In this document: positions 9,241-17,991 of the stretch, piece after piece
How positions within the stretch are numbered: the stretch's first letter is position 1
Layout of the letters: each line of letters opens with the position of its first letter
DNA from: Gammaproteobacteria bacterium
Lineage (GTDB): Bacteria > Pseudomonadota > Gammaproteobacteria > Berkiellales > Berkiellaceae
Length of the DNA: 64,000 nt
Direction: 5' to 3'
Assembly (NCBI GenBank): GCA_016191245.1
Contig: JACPOY010000025.1
Location: 1-64,000 of the forward strand
Notes under the pieces: generated by a model
Database searches by the model: none
Seen by the model: only the letters and a program-made list of their open reading frames with translations
What the model was told of the DNA's origin: nothing
Position numbers and translations under genes: made by a program

Positions 9241-9807
9241 ATGTCTAAATATGGTGTTTCAAGTTCTGCTAGCGTAATAAGCGATATAAATGAACATTTC
9301 AATGGATTAATTGATAAATACATATCTTTATTATCCAATTTTGAGAGTTTGGAGTTTGGACCAAAGATAAGTACTATTCGAGCTGAAATTGAACAATTTC
9401 TCACATTACATCTTAGAAAATTACAACTTGAGACGGCATTAGAAGCAAAAAACAAACTATTGAAAAATAGATATAAGTTGTTGAAGACGTTACAACCCGA
9501 AAGCAATCATACTGTTGAAGAACAACAAAAAATCATTAATAGCAATGCGGGTATAATGTCGCGTGCAATAGGCTTTCAAACCGTAGCTGAGAGTATCAAA
9601 ATTAATGAGCTTACTCCTCCTTCGGAAACGTTGCAGTTAGCAATTGAGAGCCAAAATAAGAGAAGTTCACTTTTTCATTATAAATTGAGCCAGGAATCAG
9701 ATAGAATGAAACAGCGAGCATTACATATGAGAACTCAAGATACGAATAAATTGTTAGAGGAATTAAATGAATGTGAACGTTCTTCGCGCAGTTATGCTTA
9801 TCGATAA
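9241..9807 (+). CDS. Unknown helical protein with coiled-coil regions
   Basis: Two ATGs stand side by side; 9241 is chosen because AGGGG lies 6 bases upstream, against 3 bases for 9238. The protein has 188 residues, is strongly alpha-helical, and has heptad-like segments near residues 45-90 (LRKLQLETALEAKNKLLKNR) and 135-180. There is no signal peptide. A terminator follows at 9818. The same AUGAUG arrangement behind GTGA precedes the gene at 13991. Not recognised; a possible effector by context only. Confidence 0.7.
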   Translation: MSKYGVSSSASVISDINEHFNGLIDKYISLLSNFESLEFGPKISTIRAEIEQFLTLHLRKLQLETALEAKNKLLKNRYKLLKTLQPESNHTVEEQQKIINSNAGIMSRAIGFQTVAESIKINELTPPSETLQLAIESQNKRSSLFHYKLSQESDRMKQRALHMRTQDTNKLLEELNECERSSRSYAYR

Positions 9808-9817
9808 TACGTAGGCA

Positions 9818-9851
9818 AAATCCCCTAAGCTGTACTTAGGGGATTTTCTCG
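9818..9851 (+). terminator. Rho-independent terminator
   Basis: AAAATCCCCTAAG pairs with CTTAGGGATTTT across a 5-base loop with one bulge, and the 3' side ends in TTTTCTC. It lies 10 bases after the stop of the 9241 gene. Confidence 0.65.
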
Positions 9852-10011
9852 TGAAAATCAATCCATACCAACTTCACTAGATTTAATTTCAGCTTAGATA
9901 TTAGTTTAAATTCAATCACGACAATAAAAACCCTAATTGCAATTTCCATTTTATTATTATATATATTTTTACCTCACTTACTGAATTCTTAAATAACCTA
10001 AAGGATTAGGC

Positions 10012-11109
10012 ATGTTAAATACTGGCCCACCAAAAATAGAATTTCTTTCGTATGATGAATTAGTAAATTTAGCAGCAGAGAAGATTTTATCCGAACAAGA
10101 TCCTTCACAAGCACCAAGTCTTTTTACACAAGTATTTACTCAACAAGAACCACGTCTATGGGCAGCATTTTTGCAAAATGAAGTGTTAAGAGTCATTTTG
10201 TTCAATACGAATTTAAAAAAGATCCTGAATGCTGTAAAAGAAAAATTAAGCAAAGATGTTGTGGATAATCGTGATGAATGGGAAAAAATTCTTGTTATAA
10301 TAGCGCAAAATCCAAATTGGTGTCGAGAATTAAGCTATTCTTCTTTTATTGCTATGGCTGAAGTTAGCCCTATTTTAAGAGATTATATTACTAGCACAGA
10401 ATCATTTTGTGCCCATCTTGAGCCTTTTCATATTGGTGTATTGGCGACTCAATTTCCTAATAATTTAGATAAACTTATACAAACATTGCTTGAGGCTCTT
10501 AAAGATGGAAAATATGATGACAAACAATTTTGGGCCAAGTCATCGCTAAAGCGTCTGATCATTCTTTCTGAAGATGCACGAATTAAAATTAGTTGTAATC
10601 TAGAATATCGATTTATTTTACTTGTGTTAAAAGAAGAATTTAAAATTGATCGTTTCTTTGCCAAGGAAGTATTAAAAATTCCTTATGTAGTTAAAATCTG
10701 GTTAGGTAGAAATGAATTGTTTGCTTATAAACATCAATTATTGACAAATAAAGATTTTAAAGAGCTAAGCGACCACTATAAATATATTAATATGCGGGTA
10801 TCTCAAACATATGAGAATTTCTATTTAGAAGAAATCACAGAAATGAAAGAGGAGCATAACAATAAATCTACTTTTCGAAATTTATCTTTAGAATATGAAG
10901 AAGTATGTAATAAATTCGAAGTATCTGATCATGTTGATGCGTCGAATAATGTAGAAGAAGAATTAGTCGCACCCATGAATAGTTTACTCATTAGTAAATC
11001 AAATCCAGAAAAAGAAGATAGCTTTAATGATTTGAGGGAAAATGCTGAGAGACAGTCAAATGTTCTACTTGGAAAAATGGGATTGAGCTTGTTTCCTGGT
11101 GGCAAATAG
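10012..11109 (+). CDS. Unknown 365-residue helical protein
   Basis: AAAGGA lies 7 bases before the ATG. The protein is soluble-looking and mostly alpha-helical, with a repeated pattern of short amphipathic helices over residues 20-240 (for example SLKRLIILSEDARIKISCN) that could form a helical-repeat solenoid. A charged acidic segment follows from about residue 270. No catalytic motif, signal peptide or membrane segment was found. It sits alone between two intergenic gaps. No family recognised. Confidence 0.7.
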   Translation: MLNTGPPKIEFLSYDELVNLAAEKILSEQDPSQAPSLFTQVFTQQEPRLWAAFLQNEVLRVILFNTNLKKILNAVKEKLSKDVVDNRDEWEKILVIIAQNPNWCRELSYSSFIAMAEVSPILRDYITSTESFCAHLEPFHIGVLATQFPNNLDKLIQTLLEALKDGKYDDKQFWAKSSLKRLIILSEDARIKISCNLEYRFILLVLKEEFKIDRFFAKEVLKIPYVVKIWLGRNELFAYKHQLLTNKDFKELSDHYKYINMRVSQTYENFYLEEITEMKEEHNNKSTFRNLSLEYEEVCNKFEVSDHVDASNNVEEELVAPMNSLLISKSNPEKEDSFNDLRENAERQSNVLLGKMGLSLFPGGK

Positions 11110-11111
11110 TG

Positions 11112-11205
11112 CGATCTGTCCGCCGTAGCATTGATGCGAAGGCGGAAGCACAGAAAGATTTTCTTTAGATAAATCCTTCTGCCGCTAAGAGCGTTTTCTC
11201 CCTTC
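11112..11205 (+). repeat. Worn MITE-like hairpin repeat
   Basis: CCGCC ... GGCGG forms a hairpin, followed by GAAGCAC and TTTAGATAAATCCTTCTGCCGCTAAGAGCG, then TCTCCCTTCT. The order matches the element at 22233-22334 (TCTTGATAAAAATCCTTCTC, hairpin, TCTCCCTTTT) in degenerate form. The rest of the gap up to 11393 shows only AT-rich sequence with a short CTGCAAAT direct repeat near 11212. Confidence 0.4.
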
Positions 11206-11393
11206 TAAAATCTGCAAATCTGCAAATTTGCAAAAACGCATAAGTTGTCCCAAGTTTTCACGACAAAGAAAAGCACATATTTTATCTAAAAATCTCTTTT
11301 AGATAACTTAAAGCGCTGAAACTGTTTATTAAACATTATTGCTGTAGTAAGCTGCTAGGCTTCTTTTATCTATGCATTTATGAAGAGGTTTAC

Positions 11394-12029
11394 ATGAAGT
11401 TGAGTGATCTTATTCCAAGTCGTGCAAAAATATTGTCATTGGCAGCCCAAACTGCTGGGGCTTGCGCCATTGCAACGGGATTCTTTTATAGCGGATATCT
11501 AAGTTCAGCAGTCTCATTGCTTGCGAAAACAGGTATTGTTCTTTCTGCCGAAATATTTGCAACTCAAGTTGCTGTAAGTGCCGCCATCGGTTTGTTATCT
11601 GTTGTTGCAGCTAATGCCGTTTGGTACACAGGAAAGGGTGTTTATAATTGGTTCGCGGGTACTCAAGGTAAGCCAAAACCTGCGCAAGTAGAACAAACAG
11701 ATGAAGAAAGATATAATAAAGAATTGAAAGAAACTAAGGCGCGTATAAAAGCATTAAAAGATAAATCCGTTAGATGCACAACCGTTTTAAGGGCTTTTAA
11801 AGTTATTATTAATAAAGCAGGACAACCACATTTTGATGAGAACGGTATGCTCACAGAGAACGATCAACCTATACGTAATGTCTTACAATTAACACGCTGG
11901 AAAGAAAAAAGATTTCAAGAAATAGTTAATACGCGGGACATACACGAGTGTGCAGTTCTTAAAAATAGTATCCCAGAAAAAGGGCAGCATAAATTGGAAA
12001 CACCGTCAAAAAAGCCTCTTTTTAGTTAA
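11394..12029 (+). CDS. Unknown membrane-associated protein with two N-terminal membrane segments
   Basis: GAAGAGG lies 6 bases before the ATG. The 211-residue protein has two Ala/Gly/Ser-rich hydrophobic stretches at about residues 14-40 and 45-82, then a hydrophilic Lys/Glu-rich tail with a likely helix at 100-125 (NKELKETKARIKALKDKS). The paired short hairpin of membrane segments with a cytosolic tail resembles proteins inserted in host or vacuole membranes, but no family is recognised. A terminator follows at 12043. Confidence 0.7.
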   Translation: MKLSDLIPSRAKILSLAAQTAGACAIATGFFYSGYLSSAVSLLAKTGIVLSAEIFATQVAVSAAIGLLSVVAANAVWYTGKGVYNWFAGTQGKPKPAQVEQTDEERYNKELKETKARIKALKDKSVRCTTVLRAFKVIINKAGQPHFDENGMLTENDQPIRNVLQLTRWKEKRFQEIVNTRDIHECAVLKNSIPEKGQHKLETPSKKPLFS

Positions 12030-12042
12030 ACATTTTAAATGC

Positions 12043-12078
12043 AGAGGGATTTCTATCTTTAAAATCCCTCTTGCTTTT
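12043..12078 (+). terminator. Rho-independent terminator
   Basis: AGAGGGATTT pairs with AAATCCCTCT across a loop of about 9 bases and is followed by TGCTTTTC. It starts 13 bases after the stop of the 11394 gene. Confidence 0.7.
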
Positions 12079-12203
12079 CGAACAGGCTGAACTTCAATTG
12101 AGGCTTCAACAGCCGCGCGTTTTCTAAGATATTTTCCTATTTAGTTAGAAGCTGTAATTTTATATCATGTCGCCACGATATCATTTAATTATCAAGGCAA
12201 CAC

Positions 12204-13019
12204 ATGAGCGCATTCGGTCCAAAGAAATACGATTTTTCAAGTGTACAAAAAGTTTATGATTTTTTGTATTTATGTTTATATCGTAAAACGGAAACATTTG
12301 ATGCAGCAGCCAAAAAGGTAATTGCAAACAGCAGACAATTTTTCAATTTAGATTTTTCAAAAGTAGTTGATTCAGCCTATGGCACTAAATCTACACTCAT
12401 GGAACTAGCGGTAGGTCTTAAAGGTGCAGAGGTAGTCGAATTTTTGTGCTCGCAAGGCGTTAAAGTCAATTTATATTCTAAAGATTTCTCTAGATATAGT
12501 AGTTATCCACTCACGAGCCTCCTACAACGATTAGTGTATGAACTTTCTAATGCTATAAGAGGTTTAGATAATGAGCGTTACTTAGCGATGCCTCGATCAC
12601 TTACAAGCCTTTCTTACGAACAAGAAAAAGGAAAAGCTGAGAGTTTGATAAAGATCATTGAAATTTTAATAGGAAAAACCGACGATATAACTATCTTAAC
12701 CTCATTAAATTTTTCAGAGCTGAATAAACCCTGTAAAGCATTACAAATAAATGTCGCGAATGGTTTTGAAAAAGTGAAACAAGATAGACTCAAGGAATTA
12801 GAGGCTACGCTTGATCCAAGCATTGAACGCTGGAATGAAACAAGACAAGGCAGAGTGCTATCATTTAGGTCATCTGCAATTCGTGCGGCTACGCCAGCAG
12901 TTAAGCCTGCCTCAGCCGAAGAAATTGAACAACAGTTACGGTCTGAAATTCAAAGAATTGAACTTCAAGTGCAGTTGGAGAGATTGCAAGCTAGTAAGAA
13001 GAGCGTAAGATTTTGTTAA
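12204..13019 (+). CDS. Unknown protein with an ankyrin-like stretch
   Basis: The 271-residue protein has an ankyrin-like unit near residues 65-95 (TLMELAVGLKGAEVVEFL then CSQGVKVNLYSK). The C-terminal 50 residues form a charged amphipathic helix (SAEEIEQQLRSEIQRIELQ) likely to be a coiled coil. An AAGG box lies 7 bases before the ATG. No signal peptide. It is convergent with the DUF805 gene. A role as a protein-binding effector is inferred from the single ankyrin unit and should be held loosely. Confidence 0.65.
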   Translation: MSAFGPKKYDFSSVQKVYDFLYLCLYRKTETFDAAAKKVIANSRQFFNLDFSKVVDSAYGTKSTLMELAVGLKGAEVVEFLCSQGVKVNLYSKDFSRYSSYPLTSLLQRLVYELSNAIRGLDNERYLAMPRSLTSLSYEQEKGKAESLIKIIEILIGKTDDITILTSLNFSELNKPCKALQINVANGFEKVKQDRLKELEATLDPSIERWNETRQGRVLSFRSSAIRAATPAVKPASAEEIEQQLRSEIQRIELQVQLERLQASKKSVRFC

Positions 13020-13023
13020 GCGA

Positions 13024-13040
13024 CCCGCGCAAAGCGCGGG
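13024..13040. repeat. Short GC hairpin between convergent genes
   Basis: CCCGCGC and GCGCGGG form a perfect 7-bp stem with an AAA loop in the 49-base gap between the 12204 gene and the DUF805 gene. There is no T-run on either side, so it is not a typical terminator. It may be a fragment of the hairpin repeats. Confidence 0.5.
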
Positions 13041-13068
13041 GGATGTCATCCGATAATTTTAACATCAG

Positions 13069-13746
13069 TCAAGAGATATTTATTTTATGTCTGCTAAAGG
13101 GGGCAGTTCCGGAGCTTTTCTCTGGAATAAATGTTTTCATCATGATAGTCAAAGCGAAAATTAATAAAACACCAATAATTAGCCATTCCCCTTCAAAATT
13201 CTTTTGCGATATTGCCGGATTATTTGTTGTTTTTGATCTGGTAAAGGAAAGCATGAGCAAAGCAATAATCAATAATAGGTAAAATAATAATATCAATAAA
13301 ACCCAGATATAGTTCATGTTTAATGGAAAGATTAAAAAGAATCTACCTGTCCACTCAAGATCCCAAGGAACAAACATAAAATAAACCATCATAGGGAGAA
13401 ATATTATACTGAGCCACCAAGGGGATAAGCCCATATCTCTTAACCTTTTGGCTCCTAAAGCAATAAAAGAATAAATCCAGATGAGATAACCTAAGAGATA
13501 AAAACTGGTGATAAATAATTTAACACCTAAGCCTAAATTTTCACCAGGAGTAGAATATCGGACCCATGAATTTCCCTGTAGAGACTTACTGTATACTTGT
13601 GCTGCAAAAAAATGTTCGCCAGCACTTTTGTAATAAGCCAAAAATACAAATAGAGCTCCGAGCAATATTGCTAAAGCAAAGCCTTTGATAAATTCTTTTC
13701 TGCTGATGCTACCTTGGGATGAAAATAATAGTAATCCTAGTTTCAT
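13069..13746 (-). CDS. DUF805 family inner-membrane protein
   Basis: The 225-residue protein has the family signature AKRLRDMGLSPWW at about residues 100-112, just after a hydrophobic segment. Four membrane segments are seen, near residues 23-40, 75-97, 112-130 and 145-167, and a possible fifth at 193-207. The N-terminal SSQGSISRKEFIKGFAL stretch (R/K-EF motif) is also typical. DUF805 proteins (YhaH/YhaI-like) have no settled function. The length is larger than the usual 120-150 residues because of an insertion between the first two segments. It stands alone. Confidence 0.85.
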   Translation of the reverse strand: MKLGLLLFSSQGSISRKEFIKGFALAILLGALFVFLAYYKSAGEHFFAAQVYSKSLQGNSWVRYSTPGENLGLGVKLFITSFYLLGYLIWIYSFIALGAKRLRDMGLSPWWLSIIFLPMMVYFMFVPWDLEWTGRFFLIFPLNMNYIWVLLILLFYLLLIIALLMLSFTRSKTTNNPAISQKNFEGEWLIIGVLLIFALTIMMKTFIPEKSSGTAPFSRHKINIS

Positions 13747-13990
13747 CTATGCTCCCAAAAATAAAGAGATCTGTTAGACGCAGATATTCATTATAGTCCA
13801 CCAGGACCTATTGGATGATTTAGTTGAATAGTCAGATCTGTAAATGAAATATGTCATAATATTGTACAGCACAAGAGAACGTAGTAATCTAACTACGCTT
13901 TTACCGATATGTAAAATTCTCCATTTTGTCAATAAAAATGCGTGTATAGACAATCGTAAGAGATTTTTGAGCAGTATATTGGAGTGAATG
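13747..13990. other. Gene-free divergent gap
   Basis: This gap separates the DUF805 gene from the 13991 gene, which point away from each other, so both promoters should lie here. It is AT-rich. I see no repeat, RNA gene or convincing small gene; the minus-strand frame 13774-14013 overlaps the next start and has no ribosome-binding site. Confidence 0.5.
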
Positions 13991-15733
13991 ATGGCAATTA
14001 TTGGTCCCCGCATCCTATCTTTTGAAGAAGAAGTGAACGCATTATTAGCAAACGAAAATGCTTTACTGAAATTATCGTTAGCGCAAGTTCAAGATCTCAG
14101 CTTTAGCATGAGAAAATCAAATACTGGGATCAAATATTCAAAACTCCTAAAATCTTTAAATGAATCTCAATGCCAAGCGTTAACAGAAGCTTTTAACAAA
14201 CTCAGTACGCGCGTGATTGCAGAATGGTCTGAAACACAACCCTTATATAAAGATAATGCCGGTACAAAGAAACTCGCAAGTGTTTATCATCGCGCACCGC
14301 ATGGTGCTGAAATGAGAAAAGATGCTGAACTTTTCTTACAACAAACCGTTGAATCTTTGTTCCCTGAGAAACCACATCAGCAATTATACATTGATATGGC
14401 AAAAGCAGCGCATGCTATTCATGATGTTATTCAAGAATTTGCTCCGCCACAAAACGAGATTAAAAGCCATTTAGTTTTTTTACAACACTGTGATGCAATA
14501 TTTGAAAAGCTAGTTACTAAAAATATTTTTACACAAGACCAAAGTCATCAATTATATAATGCCTCTGTTAGCTTTGGATGGGAGACCATCGTTGTTGGTA
14601 CTATTTTCGATTTTACTACCAAGATGCCATTAGTAGATGTATTGAATAGAAAATCTGTTAAAGATGAAAGCGCATGCCCTAAACAGGCAGATCCTGCCGT
14701 GGCAAGTGCCTCTTTTGCTGCAGGTAAAAATGATACCCGCAGAATGGAAGTTACCTTAAAATCCTATTTAACTGATCCTGAGTTGAAAATATATATCGAA
14801 AGTCAATTTGCAGCCACCAGAGGCATGAACAATCTTTTTATGGCTTATTGTCGAGATAGAATATTCAGCCCTGAAGACTTAATCGCTTTTCGCCATATGA
14901 TAGGGCAAAATTGTCGCATGATATGCGAATTAAAAACACATTTTGCTAAAGACAAAGATGATGAACATTTTGCAGATTTTTTCACTAAGCTTATTCTAGA
15001 TGCATCCAAAGTATTTGATGATGATCAACGAGAGAGATTAAAAGAACATTTTACTCCTTTAAGGGATCATACTTTGAAGCGCTATTTTGATAAACTCATT
15101 GCAAGTTTTGAAGGAGACTATGGTGAAATTGCATTTGCTAAGGGGTTAAATGCAGAAATTTTTAAAGAAGCGCTAGATAATTTTAATGCATTATATCCTA
15201 AGCATGCTTTTGGCATTCCAGGCAATGTGCGAATGTGGGGTAAATATGCCGAAGTTCTTGAAAGTTTTATAGCACATATTAAAAAGCAAGCAAGTAAAGA
15301 TGGCATGGTGATGGATAAAGGGTTTGTCATTCAAGTGTTTATTGATTTAGCTTTATATGGTGGACATCAGATGGGTGCTTCATTGTTAAGAGCAGACAGT
15401 GTGCTTGCAGAAGAATATGCATTAGTGGTTAAGCGCTGCCAAGAACGAGCGCAATCTATGTTTACTCGCCCATTACCTTCAGATCCGCAAAGACTTGCGG
15501 AATTATTAGCTGTGCAAAGAATACCAAGTCAACAATATGATCCAGCTAAGTTCAAACTTCCTAATGGAGTCGCGTTTACGAGGGGCAAACAGGGGATCCC
15601 AAGAGAAGAAAAAGTAAAAGGCTTGGAACAACTTGTACAAGCTTCAAAAGATGCAGAACTTCTAGCATTGCAGAAAAGAAATGAGCAGGAAGCGAAGAAA
15701 AAAGAAGACACAAAAAAATATGGCAAGAAGTAG
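13991..15733 (+). CDS. Unknown 580-residue helical protein
   Basis: As at 9241, two ATGs stand side by side; GGAG lies 6 bases before the second (13991) and is preferred. The protein is soluble-looking and helical through most of its length, and ends in a Lys/Glu-rich coiled-coil-like tail (ALQKRNEQEAKKKEDTKK). No catalytic motif, signal peptide or membrane segment was found. It is the largest unknown gene of the left region after the 3371 gene. The Lys-rich C-terminus with downstream decay-free ending and the genomic context suggest a host-directed protein, but this is inference only. Confidence 0.7.
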   Translation: MAIIGPRILSFEEEVNALLANENALLKLSLAQVQDLSFSMRKSNTGIKYSKLLKSLNESQCQALTEAFNKLSTRVIAEWSETQPLYKDNAGTKKLASVYHRAPHGAEMRKDAELFLQQTVESLFPEKPHQQLYIDMAKAAHAIHDVIQEFAPPQNEIKSHLVFLQHCDAIFEKLVTKNIFTQDQSHQLYNASVSFGWETIVVGTIFDFTTKMPLVDVLNRKSVKDESACPKQADPAVASASFAAGKNDTRRMEVTLKSYLTDPELKIYIESQFAATRGMNNLFMAYCRDRIFSPEDLIAFRHMIGQNCRMICELKTHFAKDKDDEHFADFFTKLILDASKVFDDDQRERLKEHFTPLRDHTLKRYFDKLIASFEGDYGEIAFAKGLNAEIFKEALDNFNALYPKHAFGIPGNVRMWGKYAEVLESFIAHIKKQASKDGMVMDKGFVIQVFIDLALYGGHQMGASLLRADSVLAEEYALVVKRCQERAQSMFTRPLPSDPQRLAELLAVQRIPSQQYDPAKFKLPNGVAFTRGKQGIPREEKVKGLEQLVQASKDAELLALQKRNEQEAKKKEDTKKYGKK

Positions 15734-15883
15734 ATTGGAAAAGCCGTTAATTTCGTGACATGTAATGGTTACATGGTTGCAACACTCCCGCATTCCCATT
15801 AAAAAAATAGAGAGTGTTGGAGATGACATGCCTGTAAATCTCCCTAGTTCCACAGGGGCTATAATGAAAATAAGAGGTATGAT

Positions 15884-16618
15884 ATGGGGTTATGGTCATC
15901 CATCAAAAAAGCGGCAAAGAAAGTCTGGCGGGCTGTCAAGAGTGTTGCACGCGTCATCGTCCGCATCGTAATTACCATTATCAACCGATTAACATTGGGC
16001 TTACCTGATCTCCTGCTGGGTTTTCTTGCGTGGCCACCAAAGCGGCTTCGACTACATGTGGTGATAGTATCTGTAAAAAGTAGCAATCCTGATGGTGGCG
16101 AGAGTCTTGTTCCGGTTGTACCCGAGCATGATGTGGAAGTTGTGATTGAAAACACAAAGCGAATTTATAAAAAATTATTTAACGTCAATATACGTTCATA
16201 TAGCAAATCCTTTATTGAAATCTTGCCTGAAGAACCGCCTAAGGAAGTATTAGATTTTACATGTGGTATTCAATCTGAGTTTGGCATCGCTGGCGAATAT
16301 TTTGCCAATCATTTAGCAGGATGGAATGCGATCCCCATTTCATTAACATTCCCGATAACAGTTTTTGTAGTGCGTGAGCTGCTTGAAGGTCCATCCGGCT
16401 GTTCCATGGCAGTGCTAGGAGAATATGTGGTGATTGATGAACAAGGCTTGAAAGAAGACAAGATGATCGCTTTGCCGCATGAAATTGGTCACACATGTGG
16501 CCTATGGCATTCTGGAACCGCGACTAATTTAATGCATAACGGTCCGCCAGCTGATGAAAATGTTAAATGGTTTCAAAAGAACATTTTGCGTTCATCGCGA
16601 CATGTGCAATGGTGGTGA
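15884..16618 (+). CDS. Small zinc metalloprotease of the metzincin type
   Basis: The 244-residue protein carries the full zinc signature HEIGHTCGLWH at residues 199-209 (His199, Glu200, His203, Gly206, His209) and a Met217 in NLMHNG that fits the Met-turn of metzincins. Family M10/M12/M43 members share this layout; I cannot choose among them. The N-terminus is strongly basic and amphipathic (residues 1-35), followed by a hydrophobic stretch, so it may associate with membranes rather than be cleaved as a signal peptide. AGAGG lies 6 bases before the ATG. The substrate is unknown. Confidence 0.8.
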   Translation: MGLWSSIKKAAKKVWRAVKSVARVIVRIVITIINRLTLGLPDLLLGFLAWPPKRLRLHVVIVSVKSSNPDGGESLVPVVPEHDVEVVIENTKRIYKKLFNVNIRSYSKSFIEILPEEPPKEVLDFTCGIQSEFGIAGEYFANHLAGWNAIPISLTFPITVFVVRELLEGPSGCSMAVLGEYVVIDEQGLKEDKMIALPHEIGHTCGLWHSGTATNLMHNGPPADENVKWFQKNILRSSRHVQWW

Positions 16619-16717
16619 TTGTAATGGATTTTGCAACGGGTGACACCTCAACTCTAGATTGTCACTCGTTTTCTGCTTGACAAATTCTTATCACCAGACA
16701 CATTTTTATTTGCGGGA

Positions 16718-17593
16718 CTACTTTAAACTTCTAAAACCATTCAACAAAGTTGATGCCGCTATCAATCGGTTAGCTACTTCATCTTCGTCGCTTGAGGGTG
16801 TAACTTGATCAGAAGTTTCAGATGTCTCAGATGATTCATCAAATGAATACGCGGGTTGCTCATTAGCAGCAGCGGCGGGTATCTTTAAACTTTTTTGTTT
16901 TTTTAATTTATGTTCATCATATGCTTTTAGCAATTCGTTCTGTCTGCGTTTTTTGAATCCGGCATAGCTTTCAAAACCATTTAAGAAAGCTTGTGCTTCT
17001 TCTTCGCTATAATCATGTTGTTCTTGCAATTGCTTTTCTTCTTGCGCCTCCTTACGACCTCTTCGTTGGGCTTTTTTACGCAATGCTAATTGGTTTTGAT
17101 CCTTCCGCGCAGCACCTTTGCCTTTGGAGCGAGCGTTGGCTACTTCTTTGCTTACAGTTGCTAGTGATACGGGGACAAGATTTTCCAGTACTAAAGATGA
17201 TGGATTAGTATTTACTTGCCCTATAGCGATTGGGCTAGGATGGACTTGTGCTACAGGTGTGAACGCATTGTGCCATACTAATACTTTTTTATTGGTTTGA
17301 GGTGTGACCCTTTTCTTAGGTGCATGAGGCAACGTATCATGAAACATCAGAGCCTGCATTGACTTACTGCGTTGGTATTGGTCTTGTGCTGTTTGATATT
17401 CTTTTAAATAGATTGCAATTTCCAAATCTGACAACTTTTTTGCCTTTAACTCCTCTAAGGTATGCGGCACTTCTCTTTGAACAGCATTTTTGGCCAAAGA
17501 TTTTAGAAAGTTTAGCATCATGTGATCTGGCGATGGATTATCATCAGAATGGGGTACAATACCAGGACCATTGGAAGGCAAAATGGGTTTCAT
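16718..17593 (-). CDS. Unknown basic low-complexity protein
   Basis: The 291-residue protein is rich in Lys, Ala, Gln and Ser. Residues 155-185 are strongly basic (RSKGKGAARKDQNQ, KKAQRRGRKEAQEEK) and could bind nucleic acid or act as a nuclear-type localisation signal if delivered to a eukaryotic host. An acidic Ser/Thr/Glu tract lies near residues 250-275 (SFDESSETSETSDQV). There is no membrane segment or signal peptide. It is convergent with the metalloprotease gene. Not recognised; nuclear targeting is speculation from composition. Confidence 0.65.
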   Translation of the reverse strand: MKPILPSNGPGIVPHSDDNPSPDHMMLNFLKSLAKNAVQREVPHTLEELKAKKLSDLEIAIYLKEYQTAQDQYQRSKSMQALMFHDTLPHAPKKRVTPQTNKKVLVWHNAFTPVAQVHPSPIAIGQVNTNPSSLVLENLVPVSLATVSKEVANARSKGKGAARKDQNQLALRKKAQRRGRKEAQEEKQLQEQHDYSEEEAQAFLNGFESYAGFKKRRQNELLKAYDEHKLKKQKSLKIPAAAANEQPAYSFDESSETSETSDQVTPSSDEDEVANRLIAASTLLNGFRSLK

Positions 17594-17670
17594 AGTGGTC
17601 TCAAGTGAGTTAAATGAGGGATTATACTGATGATATCGATGTGATGCTGTGGTAAAAATTTATAAATTTG

Positions 17671-17776
17671 AAGGATTTTTATCAAGAGGAAATCCATCCG
17701 TGCTAAGAGCACGACTTCCTTTGATTTCAAAGGAAGCATATGGCGCTAACGCGCCGTGAAGATCACCCTGTCAGCC
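17671..17776 (+). repeat. MITE-like hairpin repeat, right part
   Basis: It holds ATTTTTATCAAGAGGAAATC, then three successive hairpins: CGTGCT/AGCACG, CTTCCTTTG/CAAAGGAAG and GGCGC/GCGCC. Nearly the same order is found at 18741-18845 and 18931-19035. It lies in the gene-free stretch 17594-17956. Confidence 0.75.
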
Positions 17777-17816
17777 AACGCCTTATATTTCAGCTTATTC
17801 AAGAAAAGTTGCAGAT

Positions 17817-17843
17817 CTTGAAGTCACAAATTGTGACTTCAAG
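17817..17843. repeat. Perfect 13-bp inverted repeat
   Basis: CTTGAAGTCACAA and TTGTGACTTCAAG flank one central A. It lies about 110 bases before the toxin-antitoxin promoter. No T-run follows. It could be a protein-binding site or a repeat fragment; no other copy was seen in the window. Confidence 0.5.
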
Positions 17844-17867
17844 TTGGGTGAGCGCCGAACTTCCGAT

Positions 17868-17905
17868 CCCCTCTCCCGCTTGCGGGGGAGGGTTAGGGTG
17901 AGGGG
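17868..17905. repeat. Intergenic palindromic repeat of the GAGGGTTAGGGTGAGGGG type
   Basis: CCCTCTCCCGC/GCGGGGGAGGG stem followed by TTAGGGTGAGGGG, nearly the same as 68-110. Confidence 0.75.
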
Positions 17906-17956
17906 TTCTTTCTATTTAATCTCCAATTATTACCGTGTAATTACTCACCTACTAAC

Positions 17957-17991
17957 TTGACAATCGTACCAAATTTGGTACAATCTATATT
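17957..17991 (+). promoter_or_regulatory. Toxin-antitoxin promoter with palindromic operator in its spacer
   Basis: TTGACA (17957-17962), a 16-base spacer and TACAAT (17979-17984) make a near-consensus sigma-70 promoter. The perfect palindrome GTACCAAATTTGGTAC (17966-17981) fills the spacer and enters the -10 box, where an XRE antitoxin would block polymerase. The -10 box ends 7 bases before the toxin ATG, so the transcript would start at or next to the start codon (leaderless). Confidence 0.8.

Noticed and set aside
13774..14013. 79-codon minus-strand frame in the divergent gap
   Set aside because: It overlaps the start of the 13991 gene, has no ribosome-binding site and no recognisable features.
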